A stretch of DNA of 40,296 nucleotides from Coprobacter tertius (GCF_024330105.1 NZ_JANDHW010000018.1:1-40296), one strand, 5' to 3'; positions 16,838-25,825 are shown, counted from the stretch's first letter. Translations and numbers: made by a program. The notes: generated by a model from the sequence alone, not told the origin.

Positions 16838-17983
16838 ATGAAAACAAAAAACATCCTAATGGCATTTGCCGCCGGTATTTTAGTGCTAACCGGTTGTCAG
16901 AGTAAATCCGATCAGAGAACGACTTTGTCGGGTATCTTAAAAAGTAACTTTGAGACTTCCACGACTGATGGTAATACCGATCTGTATGTGCTGAAAAATA
17001 AAAATGGTATGGAAGTGTGTATGACTAACTTCGGTGGTCGCATCGTCTCTATTATGGCTCCCGACAAGAATGGTAAATTCGAAGATGTCGTATTGGGTTT
17101 CGATTCAATCGCAGACTATATGAATATCAGCAGTGATTTCGGGGCATTTATCGGCCGTTATGGAAATCGGATCGGACAAGGTCGATTTACACTCGATGGA
17201 GTAGAATACCAACTTCCTCAAAATAACTACGGACATTGTTTGCACGGTGGACCGAAAGGATTCCAATATCAGTTCTGCGATATACAACAAACGAGTGACT
17301 CGTCTCTGATTCTTTCTTACCTTTCGAAAGACGGAGAGGAGGGGTTTCCCGGTAATCTCGATATCAAAGTATTATATACGCTGAATAACAATAATGAGTT
17401 ATCGATCTCATATGAAGCGACGACTGATAAACCTACGATTGTGAACCTTACGAATCACTCTTACTTTAATTTATCGGGAAATGGAGAAAATACGGTCCTC
17501 GATCAGGTTTTGATGATTGATGCCGATGCTTATACTCCGATCGACAGTACTTTTATGACGACAGGAGAAATTGCGACTGTAGAAGGTACTCCGATGGATT
17601 TCAGAACTCCAAAAACAATAGGAGAACAGATAAACGATACTTCGTTTGTGCAGATCAAAAACGGTCATGGTTATGATCATAATTTTGTGTTGAATACAAA
17701 AGGGGATATTACAAAACCGGCGGTGCGTTTGGTGCATCCTGCAAGCGGTCGTGTCCTTGAAGTATTTACTGATGAGCCCGGTATTCAGGTATATACGGGT
17801 AACTTCCTTGACGGGACCGTAACCGGTAAGGGCTCGATCGCTTATCCGCAGCGATCGGCTATTTGCCTTGAGACACAACATTATCCCGATTCGCCTAATA
17901 AATCTAATTTCCCGTCGGTCGTTTTACGTCCCGGCGAAAAATATACGAGCAACTGTATTTATAAATTCTCGGTCGAAAAATAA
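16838..17983 (+). CDS. galM: Aldose 1-epimerase (galactose mutarotase), lipoprotein
   Basis: The enzyme interconverts alpha and beta anomers of galactose or glucose. The 381-residue product has a lipoprotein signal (LVLTGC, Cys20), so unlike cytosolic GalM it acts in the periplasm or at the membrane. Active-site segments are all present: NNYGHCLHGGPKGF, NLTNHSYFNLSGNG with the catalytic histidine, GHGYDHNFVLN, and CLETQHYPDSPN with the catalytic glutamate. It is a single-gene unit. Its stop codon lies inside a 32-bp perfect palindrome shared with the convergent downstream gene. A role in processing sugars released by surface or periplasmic glycosidases, such as the neighbouring fucosidase, is plausible but inferred. 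Confidence 0.95.
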   Translation: MKTKNILMAFAAGILVLTGCQSKSDQRTTLSGILKSNFETSTTDGNTDLYVLKNKNGMEVCMTNFGGRIVSIMAPDKNGKFEDVVLGFDSIADYMNISSDFGAFIGRYGNRIGQGRFTLDGVEYQLPQNNYGHCLHGGPKGFQYQFCDIQQTSDSSLILSYLSKDGEEGFPGNLDIKVLYTLNNNNELSISYEATTDKPTIVNLTNHSYFNLSGNGENTVLDQVLMIDADAYTPIDSTFMTTGEIATVEGTPMDFRTPKTIGEQINDTSFVQIKNGHGYDHNFVLNTKGDITKPAVRLVHPASGRVLEVFTDEPGIQVYTGNFLDGTVTGKGSIAYPQRSAICLETQHYPDSPNKSNFPSVVLRPGEKYTSNCIYKFSVEK

Positions 17984-18042
17984 TAAGATAAAAAATAAGC
18001 CTGCGTTATTAACGCAGGCTTATTTTTTATCTTATTATTTTT
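17976..18042. terminator. Very long perfect bidirectional terminator
   Basis: An uninterrupted inverted repeat of 32 bp per arm (17976-18007 with 18011-18042) with a 3-base loop. It begins within the last codons of galM, includes its stop codon, and ends within the stop codon of the convergent gene at 18041-18043. Each strand ends in a T-rich tract. Confidence 0.92.
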
Positions 18043-19000
18043 ATTTCATGATGATCTCCGAAGTAGAAAAACTTTCGGTATGCGTCGTTTTTACATCCGA
18101 TACCGAAAAACAATATGTTGTCCAACCTGAGGAATGGATATTGAATGTAGTATAGGTAGAAACTGATAAATCAGGTATTTTTATATTTTCTATTTCGCTT
18201 TGGGTCTGTTTATTAATCGCTTTTTGAGACAAGGATTCTTTAAAACTTTTCATGATTTCAGATGCGTCTGTCGTCATTTCACTATATACCTGGGTTATCT
18301 CGTTCTCTGTATCGACATTTTCGATGGTGTATAATGTTGTCGTTTTCATCGGAGTCCCACCCCATATATTGGATGTTTCTCCATCGGCTTGATAAGTATT
18401 TCCTATTTTCATTTTACTGCCGAGTAAACTGTGTAAGAGCTTTATTTCGTTACAAGAGGTTTCCAGCTTTTCTCCTGAAGAAAAAGGTTGTTTCAGATGT
18501 TCGGCAAGAGCATTTTCTGTAAATCCGAAATTAATCATCGGAAATTCGGTGTATAATTTTTTCACGACGCTGTCACATATAGGATTAATCTTATCCCTGA
18601 TTTCTTCCCAGTTTTTTATTTTTATAAATGTTCCGTACTCATCAGTTTCGTAAATAACTTCATAATCACCTAAAAGATTATACATTTCGTTTAATATCTT
18701 ATTGGTGATCGAATCGTTGTAATAATTCAACCGGCAGTTACTATACTTGCATTGCATCGTATAGGAGTGCTCAGTCGAATCGATAACAGCTATTTCAAGA
18801 TCACATCTACTGCTTTGGTTAAGAATGGTGTCGTTGTTTACGATAGAAAAAGCGTTATTTTCATAACTGTATTCATATTTGTCTCCTATCGAGTAATAAG
18901 CGACAAATTGTACGGTAGAATCTTGTAGATTGATTTGGGCGTTTATTACTGTGTAAGGAATAGAAATGAGTATAAAAATAACGTATAATGTTTTTTTCAT
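18041..19000 (-). CDS. Secreted protein of unknown family
   Basis: The 319-residue product has a signal peptide (MKKTLYVIFILISIPYTVINAQ, 22 residues) and a mature part with no motif I recognise. It is rich in Thr, Ser, Asn, Glu and Ile, with short beta-like segments (YEYSYENNAFSIVN, YTMQCKYSNCRLNYYNDS, TSVSTYTTFN-type strands), and mentions of paired cysteines are few. The layout recalls Bacteroidota periplasmic lipid-binding-like beta proteins, but that is only an impression. It is monocistronic, with a -7 element at 19030-19037 upstream and the long palindrome downstream. It is probably a real expressed gene, but no function can be given. Confidence 0.75.
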   Translation of the reverse strand: MKKTLYVIFILISIPYTVINAQINLQDSTVQFVAYYSIGDKYEYSYENNAFSIVNNDTILNQSSRCDLEIAVIDSTEHSYTMQCKYSNCRLNYYNDSITNKILNEMYNLLGDYEVIYETDEYGTFIKIKNWEEIRDKINPICDSVVKKLYTEFPMINFGFTENALAEHLKQPFSSGEKLETSCNEIKLLHSLLGSKMKIGNTYQADGETSNIWGGTPMKTTTLYTIENVDTENEITQVYSEMTTDASEIMKSFKESLSQKAINKQTQSEIENIKIPDLSVSTYTTFNIHSSGWTTYCFSVSDVKTTHTESFSTSEIIMK

Positions 19001-19029
19001 CTGAATTTTCGTCTATGTTATTTAGGGTA

Positions 19030-19037
19030 CAAATATA
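19030..19037 (-). promoter_or_regulatory. Promoter -7 element TAtaTTTG of the unknown secreted protein
   Basis: A full consensus match on the minus strand, 29 bases upstream of the ATG ending at 19000. No clear -33 element is seen. Confidence 0.5.
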
Positions 19038-19085
19038 CGTTTTATACAGTCCCGATATATAATACGGATTTAAAATACAGATTTA

Positions 19086-20189
19086 TTATGATTTTTTCCG
19101 GTAACTGAGTATTGCCCACACATTGAAAAATACGGCAAAAGTAAGAAGTGCGATTGCCTGTGTCCCGAGTTCGTATATCGCACTACCTTTCAGAAATACC
19201 ATTCGCATTACTTGCATGAGGTATTTTAACGGATTGATGACCGTTATGGCTTGTGCCCATTTGGGCATTCCGCTGATAGGAGTAAACAGCCCGCTGAGCA
19301 GTAAAAATACTATCATGAAAAAGAACATAATAAACATGGCCTGTTGCATCGTATCGGAATAATTGGATATAACTAAGCCGAATCCCGATATAGCCAGAAT
19401 ATATATTGAGACAAAAAGGTATATGGTAAGCAGGTTTCCGTCTGGAGTCAGTCCGTATATCAGCCATGCCAGTAAAAAACAGATAGAAAGAGCGAAGAAT
19501 CCTATGAGCCAGTATGGTATGAGTTTGGCGAGAATAAAACTGAACTTGCTTACCGGTGTAACGTTTATCTGCTCTATCGTACCTTTTTCTTTTTCTTCTA
19601 CGATGTTTAACGCCGGCAGAAATCCGCAAAGCATAGTAAGCAGCATGACCATCAGAGCCGGTATCATAAACACTTTGTAATCGAGATGTGGGTTATAACG
19701 ATTTTGTACGATAATATCTATTCCTTTTTTTGTCTTTTGAGGAAAATCTTTTTTTTGTAGATTGGTTGCAAAATCTTGAACGATTGCAGAAAGGTATGAA
19801 CTTCCGATTGCTCCTTTTACACCATTTACAGCGTTAGAAGCGATAAGTACTTCGGATTTTCCTTCCCGTATGAGCTTTTGTTCGAAGTCGGAAGGTATCT
19901 CCAGTATGATATCGGCTGAGCCGGTTTCGATGTTTTCCATTGCTTTTTCGTAAGATGTAGCCATATTGACAAGTTGGAAATATTCGCTCGAGACGGTTTT
20001 ACTAACAAGCTGTTCCGATAAGTCACTGCGGTTGTTATCTATAACAGTAAGATGCATATTTTTTATTTCCATACTGGCTGCCCAAGGAAATACCAGTATT
20101 ACCAAACAAGGAAACATTATAATAAGCCGGAGCATAAATGGATTCCGGAAAACTTGTCTAAATTCTTTTTCGATAAGGTATTTTATCAT
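19086..20189 (-). CDS. ABC-2 type permease, second permease (YbhR-like)
   Basis: This is a membrane subunit of the exporter encoded by this operon (367 residues). One N-terminal membrane segment (MLRLIIMFPCLVILVFPWAASM) is followed by a large extracytoplasmic domain (about 45-175), then five C-terminal membrane segments. The NVVEEKEKGTIEQINVTPVS-type loop (IVEEKEKGTIEQINVTPVS) is the cytoplasmic coupling helix typical of ABC-2 permeases, where the ATPase docks. It is last in the operon, 9 bases after the other permease. The two permeases share this layout and presumably form a heterodimer. The substrate is unknown; E. coli YbhFSR exports cations and drugs. Confidence 0.9.
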   Translation of the reverse strand: MIKYLIEKEFRQVFRNPFMLRLIIMFPCLVILVFPWAASMEIKNMHLTVIDNNRSDLSEQLVSKTVSSEYFQLVNMATSYEKAMENIETGSADIILEIPSDFEQKLIREGKSEVLIASNAVNGVKGAIGSSYLSAIVQDFATNLQKKDFPQKTKKGIDIIVQNRYNPHLDYKVFMIPALMVMLLTMLCGFLPALNIVEEKEKGTIEQINVTPVSKFSFILAKLIPYWLIGFFALSICFLLAWLIYGLTPDGNLLTIYLFVSIYILAISGFGLVISNYSDTMQQAMFIMFFFMIVFLLLSGLFTPISGMPKWAQAITVINPLKYLMQVMRMVFLKGSAIYELGTQAIALLTFAVFFNVWAILSYRKKS

Positions 20190-20198
20190 GACTTTTTG

Positions 20199-21314
20199 TT
20201 ATTCTAATCGGTTATTGAACTTTTTCAGGCTTACGACAAGCAGCAATACTGCCATGGCGGTAAGTATCGATATCTCTTCTATGACCAGCCTTACGTCCAG
20301 TCCTTCGATCATGATTTTTTTTACGGCTGAGATATACCATTTAGCCGGTAATATGTTAGATAGCCATTGCAGTACAGAGGGCATGCTTTCTATGGGAAAA
20401 ATCATTCCCGATAATAACATGACGGGCATCATCAGTACCATCCCTGAAATGAGCATGGCATCTACTTGTGTTCGGGTAAGGTTAGAAATGAGCAAACCCA
20501 AAGCTAACGAAACGAATATAAAAAGCAACGATACGGCCGATAACCAAAATAAGCTTCCTGCAATAGGAACTCCGAGTACATATACCGATAATAAGAGGAT
20601 GCTGACGAGATTGACACAAGAGAGTACAAAATAGGGTATGGTTTTGGCTATGATAATAAAAATGGGTTTCATAGGAGATACGAGTAAAACTTCCATTGTT
20701 CCTGTTTCTTTTTCTCTTACGATAGAAATAGAAGTCATCATCGCACAGATAAGCATCAGAATAAGTCCCATAACTCCCGGTACGAAATTATAAGCTCCTT
20801 TCATTCGGGGATTATATAAAAGTTTTACAACCGACTCGATTTGTATCGGGATATTTTCAAATTGGCTTCCGGTTACGATGTCCGCTTGTGCCATGCCGAT
20901 GACGCTGGAAACGTAACCGGTATATTGTGTCGCCATATTCGGATCGGTTCCGTCTGCGATAATCTGTATTTGTGCTGTTCCCGTATGCTGGAGATTGCTG
21001 TCGAAATGATCGTTGAAAACAACGACGATGTCGGCTTCGTCTTTTCTGAAAACATGGTTGATTTCGTCGGTGTTATGAATGTATTTTACAACCTCGAGAT
21101 ATTCGTTGGCGTTTAGCTGGTAAATGATTTTTTCGGTTACTGCATCTTTTGAAGGATCGAGTATAGCTATGCGTACATCTTTTACTTCATTTGTAATGGC
21201 AAAACCGAATAAGATAATTTCTACCACGGGCATACCCAGCAAGATGAGCATCGTACGCCGGTCCCGTAGGATGTGATAAAACTCTTTTATGACAAATGCA
21301 AGGAATTGTTTCAT
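20199..21314 (-). CDS. ABC-2 type permease, first permease (YbhS-like)
   Basis: This is the partner membrane subunit (371 residues). It has an N-terminal membrane segment around residues 22-42 (TMLILLGMPVVEIILFGFAI), an extracytoplasmic domain containing AIGxxDPSKDAVTE-like sequence (AILDPSKDAVTEKI), and five or six C-terminal segments. The coupling-loop signature is SIVREKETGTMEVLLVSPM. It starts 4 bases after the stop of the 248-residue ATPase and ends 9 bases before the second permease, so translation is probably coupled. The similarity in length and layout to the other permease supports an ancestral duplication. Confidence 0.9.
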   Translation of the reverse strand: MKQFLAFVIKEFYHILRDRRTMLILLGMPVVEIILFGFAITNEVKDVRIAILDPSKDAVTEKIIYQLNANEYLEVVKYIHNTDEINHVFRKDEADIVVVFNDHFDSNLQHTGTAQIQIIADGTDPNMATQYTGYVSSVIGMAQADIVTGSQFENIPIQIESVVKLLYNPRMKGAYNFVPGVMGLILMLICAMMTSISIVREKETGTMEVLLVSPMKPIFIIIAKTIPYFVLSCVNLVSILLLSVYVLGVPIAGSLFWLSAVSLLFIFVSLALGLLISNLTRTQVDAMLISGMVLMMPVMLLSGMIFPIESMPSVLQWLSNILPAKWYISAVKKIMIEGLDVRLVIEEISILTAMAVLLLVVSLKKFNNRLE

Positions 21315-21318
21315 AGTG

Positions 21319-22065
21319 TCATTCTCCTCTTTTGGCTTTTCGTGCCAGATGAAAAAATACGTCTTCCATAGAGGTGACTCCGAATTGTTTTTTTAGTCGT
21401 GATGGTGAATCGAGGGCCTCTATTTTCCCGTCGACCATTATCGAAACCCGGTTACAATATTCCGCTTCATCCATATAATGGGTAGTGACGAATATCGTTA
21501 TTCCCCGTTCGGCGGCCTGATATATCATTTCCCAAAATTGTCTTCGGGTTGCCGGGTCTACTCCTCCGGTAGGTTCATCAAGGAAAACGATACGGGGGTC
21601 GTGAAAAATCGCTACAGAAAAAGCTAACTTTTGTTTCCAGCCTAAAGGCAATTTTTTTACTAATGTGTTGCGTTCCGATTCAAATCCCAGACGTTTCAGA
21701 AGCGCATCGGTTTTACGGGCGATAAGTTCGTCGTTGAGACCGTAAATACCGCCGAAAAGTCTTATATTTTCCCACACTTTTAAATCTTCGTATAACGAAA
21801 ATTTCTGGCTCATGTATCCGATATTTCGTTTTACCATTTCAGATTGGGTGTTGATATCATATCCGGCTACAGTCCCTTTTCCTGAAGTGGCCTTACTTAG
21901 CCCGCATAACATACGCATGGCTGTTGTTTTTCCGGCACCGTTTGCTCCGAGAAATCCGAATATTTCTCCTTCTTCGACCTCGAAACTGATATGATCTACA
22001 GCCGTGAATGTACCGAATCGTTTAGTGAGATTCTGGGTTTTTATGACGATTTTCTCTTTTTCCAT
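21319..22065 (-). CDS. ABC exporter ATPase 2 (matches C-terminal half of YbhF)
   Basis: This is an ATP-binding subunit of the exporter (248 residues). Walker A is GANGAGKTT (40-48), the Q-loop glutamine is Gln87 in GYMSQKFSLY, Walker B is IVFLDE (159-164) and the H-loop histidine is His196 in TTHYMDEA. The ABC signature is not LSGGQ but LPLGWKQK (139-146). All its own nucleotide-binding residues are therefore intact, but the signature it offers to its partner is degenerate. In E. coli the two ATPases are one polypeptide (YbhF); here they are separate genes, 9 bases apart. See the finding on asymmetric ATP sites. Confidence 0.92.
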   Translation of the reverse strand: MEKEKIVIKTQNLTKRFGTFTAVDHISFEVEEGEIFGFLGANGAGKTTAMRMLCGLSKATSGKGTVAGYDINTQSEMVKRNIGYMSQKFSLYEDLKVWENIRLFGGIYGLNDELIARKTDALLKRLGFESERNTLVKKLPLGWKQKLAFSVAIFHDPRIVFLDEPTGGVDPATRRQFWEMIYQAAERGITIFVTTHYMDEAEYCNRVSIMVDGKIEALDSPSRLKKQFGVTSMEDVFFHLARKAKRGE

Positions 22066-22074
22066 GCCGAATGA

Positions 22075-22986
22075 TTATGAATTGGATGATAGCAACATGT
22101 AGCAGTCTTCAATGGTTGGGGTTATCGGACTTATCCATACATTTTTGTGACCTTTATTTTCCAGATAAGTCTTTAAAGATTCGAGGGAGTGTACCGATGT
22201 ATCAACAGTTATATGGTGAACTTCTCCGAAAGCGAAGCTGGTTTTAATTCCTTTGCTGTGACGTAAAGTGTCTAAAAGAGCGGACATATGATCGGCTTTA
22301 ACAGCCCATAACGTTTCCGGAAAACTTTCAATAATAGCTTCGGGCGTTTCTATGGCGATAAATCCTCCGTTTTTGATCAGGGCAATTCGGTCGCAGAGTT
22401 TGGCTTCATCCATATAGGGTGTAGAAACGATAATGGTGATGCCTTGTTCCCGGAGCCTCTTCAGCATTTGCCAAAATTCTTTTCGGGATACCGGGTCGAC
22501 ACCGGTGGTAGGCTCGTCGAGAAAAAGGACTTTCGGCTTGTGAATAAGAGCACAACAGAGGGCGAGTTTTTGCTTCATTCCACCCGATAACTTGCCCGAA
22601 CGACGGTTTTTAAAAGGTTCTAATTGGGAATAGATATCCTTTATCAGATGATAGTTTTTTTTTACCGTTGTTTGGAATACGGTTGCGAAAAGGCGTAGAT
22701 TTTCCTCTACGGTCATATCCTGGTAGAGAGAAAAACGTCCTGGCATATAGCCCACACGTTGGCGTATCTTTTTATAATCGCGTAAAATGTCGCATCCGTC
22801 TATGTCTGCGGTTCCGGAATCGGGGAGAATCAGAGTCGTAAGTATTCTGAAAAGTGTCGTTTTTCCAGCACCGTCCGGACCGATAATTCCGAACAGTTCA
22901 CCAGGATCCGTATCGAAGGATACACCGTTTAACGCTACGGTATTCCCGTATTTTTTTAAAATATTTTCAACTGTAACCGATTTCAT
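22075..22986 (-). CDS. ABC exporter ATPase 1 (matches N-terminal half of YbhF)
   Basis: This is the other ATP-binding subunit (303 residues). Walker A is GPDGAGKTT (36-44), the signature is canonical LSGGMKQ (133-139) and Walker B is VLFLDE (153-158). The Q-loop position holds glycine (GYMPGRFSLY, Gly83) instead of glutamine. The H-loop histidine is replaced by proline (VSTPYMDEA, Pro190). A C-terminal extension of about 80 residues follows the ATPase core, as in DrrA-like proteins. Its start overlaps the HlyD gene stop by four bases (ATGA), so translation is coupled. It is predicted to bind but poorly hydrolyse ATP on its own side. Confidence 0.92.
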   Translation of the reverse strand: MKSVTVENILKKYGNTVALNGVSFDTDPGELFGIIGPDGAGKTTLFRILTTLILPDSGTADIDGCDILRDYKKIRQRVGYMPGRFSLYQDMTVEENLRLFATVFQTTVKKNYHLIKDIYSQLEPFKNRRSGKLSGGMKQKLALCCALIHKPKVLFLDEPTTGVDPVSRKEFWQMLKRLREQGITIIVSTPYMDEAKLCDRIALIKNGGFIAIETPEAIIESFPETLWAVKADHMSALLDTLRHSKGIKTSFAFGEVHHITVDTSVHSLESLKTYLENKGHKNVWISPITPTIEDCYMLLSSNS

Positions 22987-23891
22987 TGTTGGGTAAAAAT
23001 CACTTCTCCGTACATACCTATTTTTATATAGCCGTCATTTTTTACTGCGATTTTTACCGCATAAACGAGATTAGCCCGCTCATCACGAGTCTGTATACCT
23101 TTGGGGGTGAACTCGGCTTTCGATGAAATCCAAGAAACCGTACCGTCGTATTCCCTTTGTTCTTCTCCTCCGAAATCGGCTATTACTTTAACTTTTTGTC
23201 TTGTTTTTATCGAAGATAGTTGGTCGGAGGTAAGATATGCACGTAAAAACAATTGTTCGGTATCTGCTATTTTAAATAGAGCTTTGCCTGTAGTTGCTAA
23301 TTCTCCGGCTTCGGCATATTTGGTAAGTACTGTACCGGTTATGGGCGAATAGATGCGGCATTTTTGCAGTTGATCTTCGAGTTGTGCGATTTGCAGAGTT
23401 GTTGCTGCACTTTCTTCGTTAAGTCCACTATTGTTATTACGTAAAGATGAAAGTTGAGCCTCCAGTTGTTTTTCAAGCACAGTAATCTGAGCATCGATAT
23501 CATCGACTTGTTTCTGGTTGGCGGCATTGTTTTTTAATAAGTTTTCAAATCGGTATTTTTCCCTTTTCTGGGTCATTATTTGTTGTTGCAATGCGGCGAT
23601 TTGTACCGGAACATCGGCTAAACGGCTCGAAATAGCTTTGTTGCTGGCTTTTAATTGTTGTATCTTTAGCCAGATTTGTATCGTATCGATATAACCGACG
23701 GTTTCACCGGCTTTTAACAGTTCCCCTTCTGTAATGTCGAATTGTTCCAGTTTCCCGTTTGCTTCGGCTGACACGATAACTTCTGTCGCTTCAAATGTTC
23801 CGGCGGCATCGTAGCGATTGTCTTTGTTGCTACAAGCGCAAAACAGGGTAAGTAAAACGATACTTGAGAGCAGTGTTTGTATTTTTTTCAT
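22983..23891 (-). CDS. HlyD/YbhG-type periplasmic adaptor (membrane fusion) protein
   Basis: The adaptor joins the inner-membrane ABC pump to the outer-membrane TolC channel. The 302-residue product has an N-terminal signal with cysteines at 18 and 20 (LFCACSNK) and is probably a lipoprotein. It then has a lipoyl half-motif (VSAEANGKLEQFDITEGELLKAGETVGYID), a coiled-coil hairpin (about 70-165), the second lipoyl half (CRIYSPITGTVLTKYAEAGELATTGKALFKIAD) and a beta-barrel domain. This is the standard order for the family. It is 10 bases after the TolC gene stop and overlaps the first ATPase gene by 4 bases. Confidence 0.94.
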   Translation of the reverse strand: MKKIQTLLSSIVLLTLFCACSNKDNRYDAAGTFEATEVIVSAEANGKLEQFDITEGELLKAGETVGYIDTIQIWLKIQQLKASNKAISSRLADVPVQIAALQQQIMTQKREKYRFENLLKNNAANQKQVDDIDAQITVLEKQLEAQLSSLRNNNSGLNEESAATTLQIAQLEDQLQKCRIYSPITGTVLTKYAEAGELATTGKALFKIADTEQLFLRAYLTSDQLSSIKTRQKVKVIADFGGEEQREYDGTVSWISSKAEFTPKGIQTRDERANLVYAVKIAVKNDGYIKIGMYGEVIFTQQ

Positions 23892-23901
23892 AACGCTTAT
23901 T

Positions 23902-25158
23902 TTAAAGATTTGTCGTATACTTTAAATTATAAATAGCCATAAGTAGTTGTGTTTTATGTACGGCTTTAGCTTGTTTAGCCTGATCTTCGGCAGTGACCTC
24001 ACGTAGAAACTCCGTTACACTCAGAGTTCCGTTAGCGACTTTTGCTTCGGCCGCTTTACGAATGCGGGTACGTAGCCGGATAATTTCGTCATCGTCTTCC
24101 GCAAGTTTCCGGTATTTTTCTACCTCGCTATTTCCTTGAGTTATTTTTAGCCGGGTATTGAAAAGAAAGGTTTCACGTTGTACGTCGATCGTCTTTTTAT
24201 TTGTTTCTATAATTTTTTTCTCGTTTTTTTGTGTGTAAAGATTTCCGAAGTTCCAATTGAGTCGTATGCCTGCAATATAATAAGTATCGAAACCGTTTTT
24301 AAGCATATTTAATCCCGGGTTACCATATCCTCCTTGTATAAATAATCCCAGCTTGGGCAAATTTTTGGAGAGAATCGATTTTTTCTGTGATTCGAGTAAT
24401 CGGTTTTCAGCATCGAAAAGGTCGAGTTCGGGGCGATTTATTTCATTTAATAAAATATTTCGAGGCATTTCGGGAGAAATGAAACGAGTGTTATACTCTA
24501 TTTTCTTTCCGGTAAATGCCGAAAGCATTTGTATATATGCATAGCGGGTAGTTTCCAGCTCTGTCTGTTTTTGAGAAGCGTCTAGTCGGTTAACTTCAAC
24601 TGCATCTATATCTGATTGATTGGCAATGCCATATTGCACATACGCTGTTATTTGTTGTAAATGTCGATTCAGTTCTTCCTGATACAATCGATTTTGAGTT
24701 AATTGCTCATCTAATAGTAAGATTCCGAAATACATTTCGTTAATCCTGTCATTTAATACATACATATCTACCCGGTTTTGTTGAAAATCGGCTTCGCTTT
24801 TGGCCTTTGCGATTTTTTTCCGATCTCTTATGACTCCTCCATCCCAAATATTTTGAGAAATCTCTGCCGAAATCTGATACTGGTCTTTGTCGGGACCTTT
24901 AATATTTATTCCTGGGATTATGACCGGGACTTCGGTCACAGCTGACTGATATGAGGCTTTGGCTGATAGGGATATTTGTGGTAGATTTCCTTTGGCCGCA
25001 TTAGATATGTCATAATTTTTGGCTTGTTCGATAAGGCCGTATTGTTTTACTAACGGATAATTTTGTTGAGCTTTTGCCTGGCATTCCTGTAATGTGATTT
25101 GAGCTTTTGCCTGGAAAAAGATAGAAAAAAGTAGAAGATATAAAATCGTTTTTTTCAT
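23902..25158 (-). CDS. TolC-family outer membrane efflux protein
   Basis: This is the outer-membrane channel of the tripartite exporter (418 residues). Signal peptide MKKTILYLLLFSIFFQAKAQ is followed by two repeats of the OEP domain: ITLQECQAKAQQNYPLVKQYGLIEQAK at the start of the first, and RPELDLFDAENRLLESQKKSILSKNLPKLGLFIQGGYGNPG in the second. Long helices rich in Gln, Glu and Asn separate short beta segments. The C-terminus (LLMAIYNLKYTTNL) is compatible with a barrel protein. It lies 34 bases after the regulator gene and is the first structural gene of the operon. A dedicated TolC inside the operon suggests a pump with its own outer-membrane exit. Confidence 0.94.
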   Translation of the reverse strand: MKKTILYLLLFSIFFQAKAQITLQECQAKAQQNYPLVKQYGLIEQAKNYDISNAAKGNLPQISLSAKASYQSAVTEVPVIIPGINIKGPDKDQYQISAEISQNIWDGGVIRDRKKIAKAKSEADFQQNRVDMYVLNDRINEMYFGILLLDEQLTQNRLYQEELNRHLQQITAYVQYGIANQSDIDAVEVNRLDASQKQTELETTRYAYIQMLSAFTGKKIEYNTRFISPEMPRNILLNEINRPELDLFDAENRLLESQKKSILSKNLPKLGLFIQGGYGNPGLNMLKNGFDTYYIAGIRLNWNFGNLYTQKNEKKIIETNKKTIDVQRETFLFNTRLKITQGNSEVEKYRKLAEDDDEIIRLRTRIRKAAEAKVANGTLSVTEFLREVTAEDQAKQAKAVHKTQLLMAIYNLKYTTNL

Positions 25159-25192
25159 AAGGGTAAAATATAATAGGTGCGCATATATAGGA

Positions 25193-25822
25193 TTATAGTT
25201 TAAGATGATCGAGTATCAGTTGTACGTGTTCTTTTTTTCTTTGTATAAGAAAGTCTTGAGTTTTCTCTCTATACTTTTCGAATACATTATCCTGTAATAT
25301 GGGTTTTAAAATAAAGAGAGAGGCATTAAGGGTAACAATATCGAGCAATATATTGTAACCCGAAACAGGTCGGATATTTCCCGCAGACACCTCTTGATGA
25401 ATGAGATTGTCCATTTTAACTATAACCGAAGCAATAAGGGGCGTAAATATTTTTTTAAATTCTTTTAATCGTTCTGGGTTGGATAATAACTCGTTCAGGA
25501 TAAAAAAGGGAAGTCGAGGATTGGCTGCTATAAAGTCGAAATGAGATTCGATAAATTTGCTCATTTTTTCTGTAAACGGCAGATCCTGATCGAGTATGTT
25601 TCCAAAAGAACTGGCTGCAACTTCGGTTTTTTTAATGAATACTTTATTGAATAAATTATCTTTTGTGCGGAAATAATAATGTAACATTGCGTGGGTGACA
25701 CCGGCGGCCCTTGCTATATCGGTTGTTTTACTTAGGACATAACCTTTCTCAAGGAATTCTTTTTCTGCAGCTTCGAGAATGGCTTGCTCTGTGTTTTTAT
25801 CTTCTTTTTCTTTAGTTTTCAT
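25193..25822 (-). CDS. TetR/AcrR family repressor of the exporter operon
   Basis: This is a transcriptional repressor (209 residues) expected to sense an exported compound. The N-terminal TetR helix-turn-helix is clear: TEQAILEAAEKEFLEKGY, then TTDIARAAGVTHAMLHYYFRTKDNLFNKVF. The C-terminal helical domain (about 75-205) would bind the ligand. The frame is open to 25858, but the region before 25822 holds the promoter start point and a palindromic operator, so I chose the ATG at 25822 (MKTKEKEDKN). It is first in the operon, 34 bases before the TolC gene, and so controls its own synthesis together with the pump. The arrangement matches E. coli ybiH/cecR-ybhGFSR. Confidence 0.93.
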   Translation of the reverse strand: MKTKEKEDKNTEQAILEAAEKEFLEKGYVLSKTTDIARAAGVTHAMLHYYFRTKDNLFNKVFIKKTEVAASSFGNILDQDLPFTEKMSKFIESHFDFIAANPRLPFFILNELLSNPERLKEFKKIFTPLIASVIVKMDNLIHQEVSAGNIRPVSGYNILLDIVTLNASLFILKPILQDNVFEKYREKTQDFLIQRKKEHVQLILDHLKL

Positions 25823-25825
25823 ACT

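Noticed and set aside
19183-20634. Several long ORFs opposite or out of frame with the ABC permease genes
   Set aside because: They are shadows of membrane-protein coding sequence with no start signal or recognisable domains.
22075-22986. Reading the missing Q-loop and H-loop residues as a sign that this ATPase gene is dead
   Set aside because: The frame is intact, the Walker motifs and LSGG signature are perfect, and the partner ATPase has exactly the complementary pattern.
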